NCBI RefSeq assembly: GCF_007827365.1
Contig: NZ_VISI01000002.1
Coordinates: forward strand, 935,001-999,000
Length of the DNA: 64,000 nucleotides
Reading direction: 5' to 3'
Origin: Olleya sp. Hel_I_94
GTDB lineage: Bacteria; Bacteroidota; Bacteroidia; Flavobacteriales; Flavobacteriaceae
The notes below the pieces were generated by a model. That model was not told where the DNA came from, did not search any database, and saw only the letters and a list, made by a program, of their open reading frames with translations. The position numbers and the translations under genes are program-made. This document shows, piece by piece, positions 17,234 through 25,718 of the stretch (its first letter is position 1; every line of letters starts with the position of its first letter).

Positions 17234-17959
17234 ATGGAAAAGAATTTCCACTACTTAAAAACACTAAAAACCAAACATAAATTGACACACAAAAAATTAC
17301 TTCTTGACGCTTTTAATAAAGCAAAAATTGAAAATGGTTTTAACAGTAAAAGTCACGTTACGCAGTTTTTATCTGATTACATCCAAGAAGACTGTGGTGA
17401 ACCTTATGGAGAAAGAATTTTAAGAAACAAATACAATGACATTATTTCAAACAAAAATGAAGTAATAGAATTAAGACAGTTTGCTGCTGAAAGTTTAAGA
17501 AACTATTTAGGTTATGAAAAGGATGTAATAGTAATTGATAAAAAAGAATTGAAACCAGAATACTCTAGCTTTTTTGTAAACCATAAAATGAAATTATTAT
17601 CAGTTTTTGGTATTATAATTATCCTTTTGATTTTAATTCCAATAACGATAAACACACAACGTTGGATGGTTTGGAATGATAATCATTATACAGAAGTAGA
17701 ATTTGATTTAAAGAAGTATAACGCAAATCAAATTAAAGCATTTAACGAAGCTCGTATCTTGAACTTCACGAAAATCAATCCAGATTGTGAAACACAATTT
17801 TTTAAAGAAAATGGTTTAGAAAATTTATGGTATGGAAAAAATCATAATAAAACTTTAGACTTTTTTACTTCTGCAGGGTTACATCCTCACACTGGTAAGA
17901 CACTAAAACCAATTACTGTATATATGATAAAGAAATATATTTGTCCTGATTATAAATAA
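17234..17959 (+). CDS. Single-pass membrane protein of unknown function (241 aa)
   Basis: The N-terminal about 100 residues are charged and helical and begin with a pattern like a small DNA-binding or adaptor domain (KTKHKLTHKKLLLDAFNKAK). One membrane segment lies at about 119-139 (SVFGIIIILLILIPITI). The C-terminal about 100 residues, presumably periplasmic, carry two Cys (CETQFF, YICPDY) and the pattern LDFFTSAGLHPHTGKTLKP. I do not recognise a named family. The gene is alone, preceded by a 130-bp field of inverted repeats and followed by a strong bidirectional terminator. Confidence 0.8.
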   Translation: MEKNFHYLKTLKTKHKLTHKKLLLDAFNKAKIENGFNSKSHVTQFLSDYIQEDCGEPYGERILRNKYNDIISNKNEVIELRQFAAESLRNYLGYEKDVIVIDKKELKPEYSSFFVNHKMKLLSVFGIIIILLILIPITINTQRWMVWNDNHYTEVEFDLKKYNANQIKAFNEARILNFTKINPDCETQFFKENGLENLWYGKNHNKTLDFFTSAGLHPHTGKTLKPITVYMIKKYICPDYK

Positions 17960-17970
17960 AATTTGGAATA

Positions 17971-18006
17971 AAAAAAGCCAGACACGATAGTGTCTGGCTT
18001 TTTTTT
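17971..18006. terminator. Bidirectional intrinsic terminator
   Basis: AAAAAAGCCAGACAC and GTGTCTGGCTTTTTT enclose a GATA loop. It separates the convergent genes ending at 17959 and 18029 and has A/T runs on both sides. Confidence 0.9.
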
Positions 18007-18028
18007 ATTTAACAATCATGCTAAAATC

Positions 18029-18754
18029 TTACTCTTCATCAAAAAAGAAATCATGAATTTTAATAATATCTCCTCTTCCAATTTGAACAAGATCACTAGT
18101 TTCTTTTAAAAATATTCCTAAAGAACGTTCGTTATATAGTAGTTTCATTTTTGAAGAATAGTCTGTAACAACATACATATCACCTGTTAATTTGAAAAAA
18201 GGAATAACCAACTTACTTTTAACTTTTACTCCTTTGTTAACTACTTTTCCTTCTTTTAAAGTAGCCTCTAAATTAACCTCGTCACTTTCTCCTGAAGACA
18301 CTTTAACGTAAGCTACCATCATATTAAGCCACTCTGAGTCATCAATTAAATACCAACTTACTTTTTCAAAATCAATACCATATTCACTTATCCAACCACT
18401 ACTAGTAAAACCAAAAAGCACTTGTTTTTTTCCATTTAATTCTGGCTTATCTTCTGGCGTAAACTCTTGTATTTTAAATGTTATTACAGATACTGCTGAC
18501 ATATCTTTTAGTTTTTTACCATTAAAATCTAATGTTTTTAATGAAAAACTAGTTAATTCAGGTCTGTTTGTTAATATCCATTGTGTAGCTGTTAACTCAG
18601 CTTTTTCCTTCATTTGTTCTACTGCTGCTACTCCTGCTCCGATAGCTAAAAGTCCACCTGCAATACCTGCAATTGCTTCTCCTTTATTTTGCGCATAAGA
18701 TTGCTTTGGTATTATTGTGATAATAAGAATTAAAATTAAAAGCGATTTTTTCAT
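18029..18754 (-). CDS. Secreted hypothetical protein with glycine-zipper segment (241 aa)
   Basis: A signal peptide (about 1-21, ending SYAQ) is followed by a Gly/Ala-rich hydrophobic stretch (AIAGIAGGLLAIGAGVAAVE) like the glycine-zipper segments of envelope proteins. The remaining about 190 residues are mostly beta-strand-like with no catalytic motif. The protein is probably periplasmic or outer-membrane associated. The gene is monocistronic and has a degenerate copy of the TTACGG-N4-CCGTAA palindrome 105 bp upstream. Confidence 0.8.
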   Translation of the reverse strand: MKKSLLILILIITIIPKQSYAQNKGEAIAGIAGGLLAIGAGVAAVEQMKEKAELTATQWILTNRPELTSFSLKTLDFNGKKLKDMSAVSVITFKIQEFTPEDKPELNGKKQVLFGFTSSGWISEYGIDFEKVSWYLIDDSEWLNMMVAYVKVSSGESDEVNLEATLKEGKVVNKGVKVKSKLVIPFFKLTGDMYVVTDYSSKMKLLYNERSLGIFLKETSDLVQIGRGDIIKIHDFFFDEE

Positions 18755-18858
18755 TTAATAAAAAGTTTAATTAGGTTTCACCTACTTCGGTTTATAGTCT
18801 TTTTTCGGTATAATTCCGACTTGAAAACACAAACTTAAATGATTGGAATTTTTATTTT

Positions 18859-18874
18859 TTACGGGAATCCTCAA
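18859..18874. promoter_or_regulatory. Degenerate TTACGG-N4-CC palindrome upstream of the 18754 gene
   Basis: The left arm TTACGG is intact and the right arm reads CCTCAA instead of CCGTAA. It lies 105 bp before the start at 18754. It is a weaker member of the set. Confidence 0.35.
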
Positions 18875-19053
18875 TTGAATTAAAAAATATAAGCATGAAA
18901 AAAAAATACGCAGTTTTTTCTTGCCTATTGCGCAAAAATTGCGCAAATTCGTATTAAATAATTTTATTAATCACAAGATTAAACTGCATACGATTTTAAC
19001 AATTGCAGCTTGAAAAGCCTATTAAACTGGTATTTATGTGTTTTTTTTCGAAA

Positions 19054-19095
19054 TTCATAACCCAGAGGTCAGGGGATCGTGCCCCCTTCTCGCTA
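19054..19095 (+). pseudogene. 3' fragment of a tRNA (CAT anticodon), possible attachment-site remnant
   Basis: The fragment begins in the anticodon loop (TTCATAA), continues with a 3' anticodon-stem half (CCC), a variable region AGAGGTC, and a T-arm of AGGGG and CCCCT around a degenerate T-loop (ATCGTGC), and ends with an acceptor half TTCTCGCTA. No 5' half with GGG or an acceptor strand precedes it. A terminator follows at 19121-19147, as after a real tRNA gene. Tyrosine recombinases often leave such 3' tRNA pieces at one end of an integrated element, although none is visible here. Confidence 0.5.
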
Positions 19096-19120
19096 CAAAT
19101 GTAAAACGATTGTAAATAAG

Positions 19121-19147
19121 CGGTTTAGTCTTCTAAACCGTTTTTTT
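19121..19147 (+). terminator. Intrinsic terminator after the tRNA fragment
   Basis: CGGTTTAG and CTAAACCG enclose TCTT and are followed by seven T on the plus strand. Confidence 0.85.
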
Positions 19148-19251
19148 ATGCTTAATTTTAAACAGATTATTACATTTGCGTACGAAAGTGAATACGATAA
19201 TGCATACGATTTGAACACAAAAAATTAAACATCTAAAATTTACGACGCTAA

Positions 19252-22209
19252 CTATACGCTTCTAGAATCTTTAAGTATTGCTAGCTTTTTACTCCAAACT
19301 ACACTCATACTGTAAAAACCAAATCTATCTGTTATTTTTCCATAACATCTATAAACACCTAGACCGTTAACAGGAAACTGATTAACAACATCTGTAAAAT
19401 GTACTGCATCAAAATAGGCACCTTTTTGGTCAACAAATGTACTAAGTCGCATTAGTTTGCCTTGTGACGTTTTGTTAAAACGTGTGGTCACTAAATTTCC
19501 GTAAATAAGCATGTTTTTGCCAATAAATTGATTCATTTGATCTGCAAAAAATCCATCATTCTTAGTTTCACTTATTAAATCAAAATAATTACATAACGGA
19601 AATCCAAGTAACTCCATTTGGTCATAAGCATTTTCAATCCAATTATTATCTAATTTGGGTAATGTAAATTGCTTATGATCTGTTTTAAATAATTTGGATT
19701 GTATGGTCTCTTTTTCTTTAGCGTTCAATTTAAAAATAGCTTCCCACAGTAATTTTACTTTAGATTTATTAGTAAACCTAAATGCATCAATCCTTATTAG
19801 AATGGTTAATTGTTCAATAGTAATCAAAATCCTATCGATAAAATCATCTAAAGATTTAAATGGACCATGTAATTGTCTTTCAGTTAAAACCCTATTAACA
19901 GTATAATCTTCTAAGTTTTTTAAATATCCAAATCCTAAGTAAATTGAGGTACCAATTAATCTATTTGGATGATCGCTTTTATTAATACATGGTAAGCAAA
20001 TCGTAGCACCTTGTTGCCTAGCTTCATGAAAATAATGTTCTGCGCTATAAAAACCACCACCATTATTAAGTACAGCAGTCATAAACTCCAAAGGGAAATA
20101 GCATTTTAAATATAAACTTTGATAACTTTCTACTGCGTAAGATGCCGAGTGTCCTTTCGCGAAAGCGTAACCAGCAAAACTTTTAATTTGATTCCAAACT
20201 TCAAAAATTAAGTTGTCAGCATACCCTTTGTTTCTGCAATTAGCAATAAACTTTTCCTCGACTGCTTCAAATTCTTTTCTTGACCTAAACTTACCACTCA
20301 TCCCTCGCCTAAGTACATCTGCTTCGCCTAAAGTTAAATCTGCAAACTGATTTGCCACTTTTAATACATCCTCTTGATATACCATTACACCATAGGTTTC
20401 TGGCATAATGTTATATAATATTGGATGTGCCTCTTTACGTTTTTCTGGATGACGATGTCTTTTAATAAACTCTTCTTTCATACCAGAACCCGATACGCCT
20501 GGTCTAATAATTGAACTAGCTGCGACTAAACCTAAATAATCTTGAGTTTGTAATTGTTGCATCAAGCCACGCATAGCAGGAGACTCGACATAATAAGCAC
20601 CAATTGCACCACCAGATTTTAATAAATTATTAATTTTGGAATCTTTTTTAAAAGCCTCCACATTTGTAATATCTATTGGTGGTATTTCTGGTCTATTTTC
20701 TGCAATAATTTCTAGTGCTTCTTTAATTTTTGCCAAACCACGTTGTCCCAAAATATCAAATTTAAACACGCCAACATCTTCTGCAATAATCATATCAAAT
20801 TGTACCGTAGAAAACCCTTTTGGAGGTAAATCTGTCGCAGAATAATAATGCACAGGCTTATCTAATATTAATATTCCTGCGGAATGCACGCTTAAATGAT
20901 TTGGAAAACCTTCAATTAATTTACCATATTTTAAAACCAGTTTTGAAATATCATCCAAATCAGAGACATCATAATTATTCTTACTAAGCTTATCTATTTC
21001 TTCTTTTGGCAAACCAAAAACCTTACCTAACTCTCTAACAACTGCTCTATATTTAAACGTATTGTAGGTTGCTAATAATGCTGTGTGCTTAAATCTTCTA
21101 AAAATATAATCTGTCACATCCTCACGATCCTTCCATGAAAAATCAATATCAAAATCTGGTGGAGATGCCCTGTATGGATTTATAAAACGTTCAAAATACA
21201 AATCTAACTCGATTGGATCTACGTCTGTAATCCCAATAATATAAGCAACTATACTATTGGCACCACTACCACGTCCAACATGAAAATAACCTTTACTTTT
21301 AGCATAAGACACGATATCGTGATTGATAAGAAAAAAGGACACAAAATGCATGGATTTTATAGTCTCTAATTCGGTTTTTAAACGCGTAAATACTTTTGAT
21401 GTTGGATTAGCATAGCGTTTTGGCAAACCTTGATCACATAATTTTTCTAGTAGTAAACAATCATTTTCAAACGAGTCTGTGTATAGTTTTTGATTTTGAG
21501 ATTCTCTCTCATCACCAAAGCCAAAATTGATATCGCATTGCTTAATTAGGTTTTTTGTGTTTTCTATTATAAAAGGAAATTCAGCTAAAGCTGTATTTAA
21601 TTCGTCCAAAGACAACATTTTATCCAATGGGTTACACTCTTCCGTTTTTTCAAGTTTACTTAATAATGTATTATTATCTATGGCTCTTAATAATCTGTGT
21701 GCATTAAAATCTTTTTTATCTCTAACGGTTACTGGTTGTAATAAAACAATTTTACTTTGTTGTTGTTTTATTTTTGAAAACCTAAGCTTACGCAAATCGT
21801 TAATTGACACGCCTACAAACTCGTTTTTAGCAAAAGTATTTTTATTTTGCTGCAATACTTTTTCAAAAGGGTAGATTATAAAAGCATTATCAAATGTTGG
21901 TGCAATATCAGGTAGTTTTATTTTTTGCTCGGAATGCTTAGACAAAAATTGGTTTAAGGCTTTAAAACCCTCATTATTTTTTGCTAAGCCTACATAATTT
22001 TGCTGTGCTCCAACCCTAAAATCGATACCAATTATTGCTTTAATTTTGCGTTTTTTTGCGTGACGTACAAAATTTAAACAAGCAGATGTATTGTTAATAT
22101 CTGTCAACGCTACAGCATCCAAAGCATTAGCTTGTGCTAAATCTAAAAGGTCGGTTTCAGAAAAAGTTCCAAAACGTAAGGAGTAATATGTGTGACAGTT
22201 TAAATACAT
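19252..22209 (-). CDS. dnaE2: Error-prone DNA polymerase III alpha subunit, DnaE2/ImuC-like
   Basis: This C-family DNA polymerase has 985 residues, shorter than replicative DnaE (about 1150 or more). The palm carries the catalytic Asp triad in PPDFDIDFSW (D352, D354, D356), and GRGSGANSIVAYIIGI precedes it as in all DnaE proteins. The N-terminal PHP domain is degenerate: the usual ALTDH reads ALTDINN, so proofreading by this domain is unlikely. Its ATG overlaps the stop of the Y-family polymerase gene by one base, making translational coupling almost certain. The pair corresponds to the ImuB-ImuC mutasome pattern of translesion synthesis, without an ImuA gene. Expression is probably controlled by the divergent LexA-like repressor. 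Confidence 0.93.
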   Translation of the reverse strand: MYLNCHTYYSLRFGTFSETDLLDLAQANALDAVALTDINNTSACLNFVRHAKKRKIKAIIGIDFRVGAQQNYVGLAKNNEGFKALNQFLSKHSEQKIKLPDIAPTFDNAFIIYPFEKVLQQNKNTFAKNEFVGVSINDLRKLRFSKIKQQQSKIVLLQPVTVRDKKDFNAHRLLRAIDNNTLLSKLEKTEECNPLDKMLSLDELNTALAEFPFIIENTKNLIKQCDINFGFGDERESQNQKLYTDSFENDCLLLEKLCDQGLPKRYANPTSKVFTRLKTELETIKSMHFVSFFLINHDIVSYAKSKGYFHVGRGSGANSIVAYIIGITDVDPIELDLYFERFINPYRASPPDFDIDFSWKDREDVTDYIFRRFKHTALLATYNTFKYRAVVRELGKVFGLPKEEIDKLSKNNYDVSDLDDISKLVLKYGKLIEGFPNHLSVHSAGILILDKPVHYYSATDLPPKGFSTVQFDMIIAEDVGVFKFDILGQRGLAKIKEALEIIAENRPEIPPIDITNVEAFKKDSKINNLLKSGGAIGAYYVESPAMRGLMQQLQTQDYLGLVAASSIIRPGVSGSGMKEEFIKRHRHPEKRKEAHPILYNIMPETYGVMVYQEDVLKVANQFADLTLGEADVLRRGMSGKFRSRKEFEAVEEKFIANCRNKGYADNLIFEVWNQIKSFAGYAFAKGHSASYAVESYQSLYLKCYFPLEFMTAVLNNGGGFYSAEHYFHEARQQGATICLPCINKSDHPNRLIGTSIYLGFGYLKNLEDYTVNRVLTERQLHGPFKSLDDFIDRILITIEQLTILIRIDAFRFTNKSKVKLLWEAIFKLNAKEKETIQSKLFKTDHKQFTLPKLDNNWIENAYDQMELLGFPLCNYFDLISETKNDGFFADQMNQFIGKNMLIYGNLVTTRFNKTSQGKLMRLSTFVDQKGAYFDAVHFTDVVNQFPVNGLGVYRCYGKITDRFGFYSMSVVWSKKLAILKDSRSV

Positions 22210-23423
22210 TATTGGTTACGATGTGCTAGTAAAATTGGTGGTTCGCCATTAAAAGGGTTATCAAATCTACCAATGGTTTTTGCTCCCATTGCAGACGCTC
22301 TCATGATGCTTAAGTCACCATATCTGTTTCTTATGGTATCCATAGCATTGTAAAGACTTAGCATTTCTTCGGTATCATCAAAAAGGTCAATTTGATAACT
22401 TCCTGTTACGATATCACTAATTTTTACACCTACTAATCGGATTAATAATCTACGTTGGTATAGTTTTTCAAACAGCTCTAAAACCTTAGGAATTATAACA
22501 TGGTCTGCACTAGAATATGATATTTTAATTTGTTTAGAATAGGTATTAAAATCTGAATATCTAATTTTTACACTTAGTGTTCCTGCTAGTTTATTACCCT
22601 TTCTTAATTGAAATGCTAAATTTTCTGCCATAGCAAAAATGGTGGTTCTAAGCTTGACCATGTCAATGGTATCTTTTCCAAAAGTACGCTCTGTAGACAG
22701 TGATTTACGCTCATAAAAAGGAACTAAAGGTGGATTATCAATACCATGTGCACGCTTCCAAATAGTACGTCCATTTTTGCCCAATGCGCTAATCATCATC
22801 TCTAGTGGCATTTGTTGGATGACGCTAATTTTATCCACTCCTAAACCTCTTAACACCTGATAGGTTTTTTCTCCTACAGATGGTATTTTACGAATGGATA
22901 ATGGTGCCAAAAAATCTTTTTCAAAACCAGAATCTATCTGTAATTGGTTATTTGGTTTAGCTTCACCAGTTGCTACTTTAGATACAATTTTATTAGCAGA
23001 CAATCCAAACGAAATGGGTAATCCAGAGTCTTTAATTATTTTTTGTCTAAGCTCTGACGCGTATTTATAACAGCCATAAAACTTATCCATTCCTGATAAA
23101 TCTGCGTAAAACTCGTCCACACTTGCTTTTTCAAATACAGGTACTTTTTCTTTTATAATCTCTGTAACTTGATGCGAAAATTTTGTGTAAATCGAAGCAT
23201 TTCCTCTAATTACTGTAGCTTCTGGACATAAGCGTCTAGCAACTTTCATGGACATACCAGAATGTATACCAAACACTCTAGTCTCATAACTACAAGCTGC
23301 CACTACACCTCTATCTCCTGTACCTCCAACTAATAAAGGTTTTTTTTGTAAACGACTATCTATTAGTCGCTCGCATGAGACAAAAAAAGTGTCTAAATCT
23401 AGATGTAAAATATTATTTTGCAT
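22209..23423 (-). CDS. dinB: Y-family DNA polymerase (Pol IV/ImuB-like)
   Basis: The 404-residue translesion polymerase keeps both catalytic acidic groups: D9 in LHLDLDTFFVS and D103-E104 in SVDEFYADLSG. The steric-gate region, the helix-hairpin-helix (IPSVGEKTYQVLRGLGVDKI) and a little-finger domain (about 230-340) follow. It is the first gene of the leftward mutagenesis operon. A TAATTTTG box ends 5 bp before its ATG, so the mRNA is leaderless or nearly so. Partnership with the DnaE2-like product is inferred from the one-base overlap. Whether it is a classical DinB or an ImuB needs a tree; no standard clamp-binding tail is obvious. Confidence 0.93.
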   Translation of the reverse strand: MQNNILHLDLDTFFVSCERLIDSRLQKKPLLVGGTGDRGVVAACSYETRVFGIHSGMSMKVARRLCPEATVIRGNASIYTKFSHQVTEIIKEKVPVFEKASVDEFYADLSGMDKFYGCYKYASELRQKIIKDSGLPISFGLSANKIVSKVATGEAKPNNQLQIDSGFEKDFLAPLSIRKIPSVGEKTYQVLRGLGVDKISVIQQMPLEMMISALGKNGRTIWKRAHGIDNPPLVPFYERKSLSTERTFGKDTIDMVKLRTTIFAMAENLAFQLRKGNKLAGTLSVKIRYSDFNTYSKQIKISYSSADHVIIPKVLELFEKLYQRRLLIRLVGVKISDIVTGSYQIDLFDDTEEMLSLYNAMDTIRNRYGDLSIMRASAMGAKTIGRFDNPFNGEPPILLAHRNQ

Positions 23424-23424
23424 G

Positions 23425-23471
23425 CTACAAAATTAGCTACATATTTAAGTAATTATTGCTTATATTTGTAG
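23425..23471. promoter_or_regulatory. Divergent promoters and inverted repeat between polymerase and LexA-like genes
   Basis: CTACAAA (23425-23431) and TTTGTAG (23465-23471) form an inverted repeat. Each arm overlaps a TAnnTTTG -7 element: TATATTTG at 23461-23468 for the plus-strand repressor and TAATTTTG at 23435-23428 for the polymerase operon. Both boxes end 4-8 bp before their start codons. A bound repressor would block both operons, so the site is a likely SOS-type operator. Confidence 0.65.
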
Positions 23472-23475
23472 TATT

Positions 23476-24249
23476 ATGAATTATATATCTAAAAACATAA
23501 AACATTTAAGAAATCTCAAAAAGCTATCTCAAGAGGGAATTGCCGAAGAGTTAAATGTTACCAGATCGCGAATTGGCTCTTACGAAGAGAACCGATCTGC
23601 ACCTACATTAGAGTTTTTAATTGCGTTTTCAGATTACTTTAAAATACCCATAGATATTTTACTGCGCAACGACTTAACTAAAGCTAAAGATTTCTCTTTT
23701 ATAGAGTTAAATAATCAACGCGTCCTATTTCCAATTACTGTTGATGATGATAATGAAAATTTAATTGAAGTCGTGCCTGTTAAAGCTTCGGCTGGATATT
23801 TAGCAGGTTATGACGATCCTGAATATATTGAGCAACTTCAAAAAATAAAACTGCCTTTTCTTCCTACAGGAAAACATCGTGCATTTCCTATAAAAGGAGA
23901 CTCGATGTTACCAATGAAGGATGGCTCGTTTGTTATTGGTCGTTTTGTAGAAAATAGAAGCGAAATTAAAAGTGGCAGAACCTATGTTTTAGTTACTTTA
24001 AATGACGGTATGGTTTATAAACGTGTGTATAATAATATTGATTTAAACAACTCATTATTACTAATATCAGACAATAAAACCTATAATGACTATAGTGTAC
24101 CAATTAATGAAGTATTAGAAATTTGGGAATTTACATGCAGTATTAATACACAAGAATACACACAAGAAGAGTTAAAAATTAGCAGTATTCTAGGTATGTT
24201 TAACGAGTTAGGTGTCGAATTAAAAGCTTTAGAGAAGTCTATAAAATGA
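23476..24249 (+). CDS. LexA-like repressor: HTH_XRE plus S24 self-cleaving peptidase domain
   Basis: The protein has 257 residues. An XRE helix-turn-helix spans about 5-62 (LSQEGIAEELNVTRSRIGSY). A LexA/S24 domain follows at about 100-220: an Ala-Gly scissile pair at 106-107 (KASAGYLAGY), nucleophile S143 in KGDSMLPM and K182 in GMVYKRVY. The fold resembles phage CI-type repressors more than E. coli LexA. It diverges from the polymerase operon over a 52-bp gap containing an inverted repeat, and its last four bases overlap the start of the DnaQ-GIY-YIG gene. It probably represses both operons and self-cleaves upon RecA filament formation. Confidence 0.9.
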   Translation: MNYISKNIKHLRNLKKLSQEGIAEELNVTRSRIGSYEENRSAPTLEFLIAFSDYFKIPIDILLRNDLTKAKDFSFIELNNQRVLFPITVDDDNENLIEVVPVKASAGYLAGYDDPEYIEQLQKIKLPFLPTGKHRAFPIKGDSMLPMKDGSFVIGRFVENRSEIKSGRTYVLVTLNDGMVYKRVYNNIDLNNSLLLISDNKTYNDYSVPINEVLEIWEFTCSINTQEYTQEELKISSILGMFNELGVELKALEKSIK

Positions 24250-25577
24250 TATATACAATTATTGATGTTGAAACCAGTGGGTCTAAAAATAAGATTACTG
24301 AAATTTCAATTTTTAAATATGATGGCACACAGGTTATTGACGAGTTTACCTCTTTAGTTAATCCAGAGGTTTACATCCCAGATTTTATTACATCTTTAAC
24401 AGGTATTGACAATGCTACTGTTGCAGATGCACCTACGTTTGCAGAAGTAGCAAATGCTATTTTAGCAATAACTGAAGGCACTACTTTTGTTGCACATAAT
24501 GTTAACTTTGACTATAATGTTATTAGAAATGAATTTAAAGCTTTAGGTATTGAATTTAACAGAAAAAAACTATGCACAGTCCGCTTATCTCGAAAGCTAT
24601 TACCAGGTCATAAATCGTATAGCCTAGGAAAATTATGCAAGTCACTAAATATTAATATTGTAGACAGACATAGAGCAAGAGGCGACGCAGAGGCAACCGT
24701 TGTTTTATTTGAAATGTTACTTAATCAAGAAGAAACCGAAAAGGTCTTTGCTGAATTTTTAAAAAAATCGTCTAAAGAAGCCACATTACCTTCTCACTTA
24801 CCAACCACTGTTTTTAATAATTTACCAAATTCAGCAGGTATTTACTATTTTAAAAATAAAAAAGGACAGATTATATATATTGGTAAAGCAAAAGACATTA
24901 AAAAACGTGTTTTAAGTCACTTTTACAGTAAAGCACAAAAGTCCTTAGACTTATGTCGTAATACTGCAGATATAGACTTTGAGTTGTCAGGAAGCGGGAT
25001 TATTGCTTTACTAATGGAAGACGCAGCAATCAAGCAGCACTACCCAGAATACAACGTCGTATCCAAACGCACTCCAAAAGCGTATGCTATTTTTAATTAT
25101 GAAGACAGACAAGGCATCACGCATTTAGCATTTAACACACTAAAAGCTACACCAAATCCGATAGAAACGTTTTCTAATATTACAGACTGTAGACAATATC
25201 TAGAGCTACTCTGTACTAAGTTTTCGTTATGCCCTAAATTTTGTCATTTACAAGATGGTGTTGCACAATGTTCGCATTACAAAATAACAACCTGTAAAGG
25301 TGTTTGCGCAAACGAAGAAAATGTAACAAATTACAATTTACGAGTAACCTTAGCAATTGATTACATTAATAACAACAAAGAAAATGTAGTATTAAAACAA
25401 CAAGGAAGACATAGTCAAGAGGAAGCTTTTGTGCTAATTAAAAATGGTATATACTTGGGATATGGCTTTATAGACAAGTCTGAACAAGTCAATAATCCAG
25501 AAGATCTAGAAACCTTTTTGATACCACAAAAAGATAATCTAGATGTTTGGAAAATATTACGAACGGTTTTGAAGTGA
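24246..25577 (+). CDS. DnaQ-like 3'-5' exonuclease fused to GIY-YIG (UvrC/Cho-type) nuclease
   Basis: The protein has 443 residues. The N-terminal about 165 residues form a DEDDh exonuclease: D7 and E9 in IIDVETSG, HNVNFDYNVIRNEF, and a final HRARGDAEA. A GIY-YIG endonuclease domain follows at about 195-275 (AGIYYFKNKKGQIIYIGKAK and NVVSKRTPKAY). The last about 170 residues carry a Cys cluster (LCPKFCHLQDGVAQCSHYK). Similar fusions are known in Bacteroidota and other phyla. The start overlaps the repressor stop in ATGA, so it belongs to the SOS-type cassette and probably takes part in lesion incision or proofreading during repair. Confidence 0.9.
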   Translation: MIYTIIDVETSGSKNKITEISIFKYDGTQVIDEFTSLVNPEVYIPDFITSLTGIDNATVADAPTFAEVANAILAITEGTTFVAHNVNFDYNVIRNEFKALGIEFNRKKLCTVRLSRKLLPGHKSYSLGKLCKSLNINIVDRHRARGDAEATVVLFEMLLNQEETEKVFAEFLKKSSKEATLPSHLPTTVFNNLPNSAGIYYFKNKKGQIIYIGKAKDIKKRVLSHFYSKAQKSLDLCRNTADIDFELSGSGIIALLMEDAAIKQHYPEYNVVSKRTPKAYAIFNYEDRQGITHLAFNTLKATPNPIETFSNITDCRQYLELLCTKFSLCPKFCHLQDGVAQCSHYKITTCKGVCANEENVTNYNLRVTLAIDYINNNKENVVLKQQGRHSQEEAFVLIKNGIYLGYGFIDKSEQVNNPEDLETFLIPQKDNLDVWKILRTVLK

Positions 25578-25598
25578 TAATAATTAAAACAAAAAAAT

Positions 25599-25616
25599 AT
25601 CACCAAATACAGTGAT
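25599..25616 (+). promoter_or_regulatory. ATCAC-N8-GTGAT operator-like motif upstream of the DUF4132 gene
   Basis: ATCACCAAATACAGTGAT ends 103 bp before the start codon at 25719. It matches 36009-36026 and the minus-strand reading of 35813-35830 in most positions. Confidence 0.6.
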
Positions 25617-25718
25617 TAAAAAAAGTTGAATTCCATTTATATTGCAGTCAATAATTAAGCTTTTATTTAATAAAAGCAAATAGTTAATATTAAACACTGA
25701 CGTAAAGGATTACAACAT

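Larger units (their letters stand above)
18755..19251. other. Intergenic region with palindrome, tRNA fragment and terminator
   Basis: This 497-bp gap holds a degenerate palindrome (TTACGG-GAAT-CCTCAA, 18859-18874), a TTGCGCAAAAATTGCGCAA inverted repeat near 18929, the tRNA 3' fragment at 19054-19095 and its terminator. The phrase GCATACGATTT occurs twice (about 18986 and 19201). I see no complete gene. Confidence 0.6.

Noticed and set aside
18755-19251. A tyrosine recombinase gene beside the tRNA fragment
   Set aside because: No open frame of sufficient length or with R-H-R-Y motifs occurs in the gap or the nearby genes; an integrase, if any, must be outside the window.
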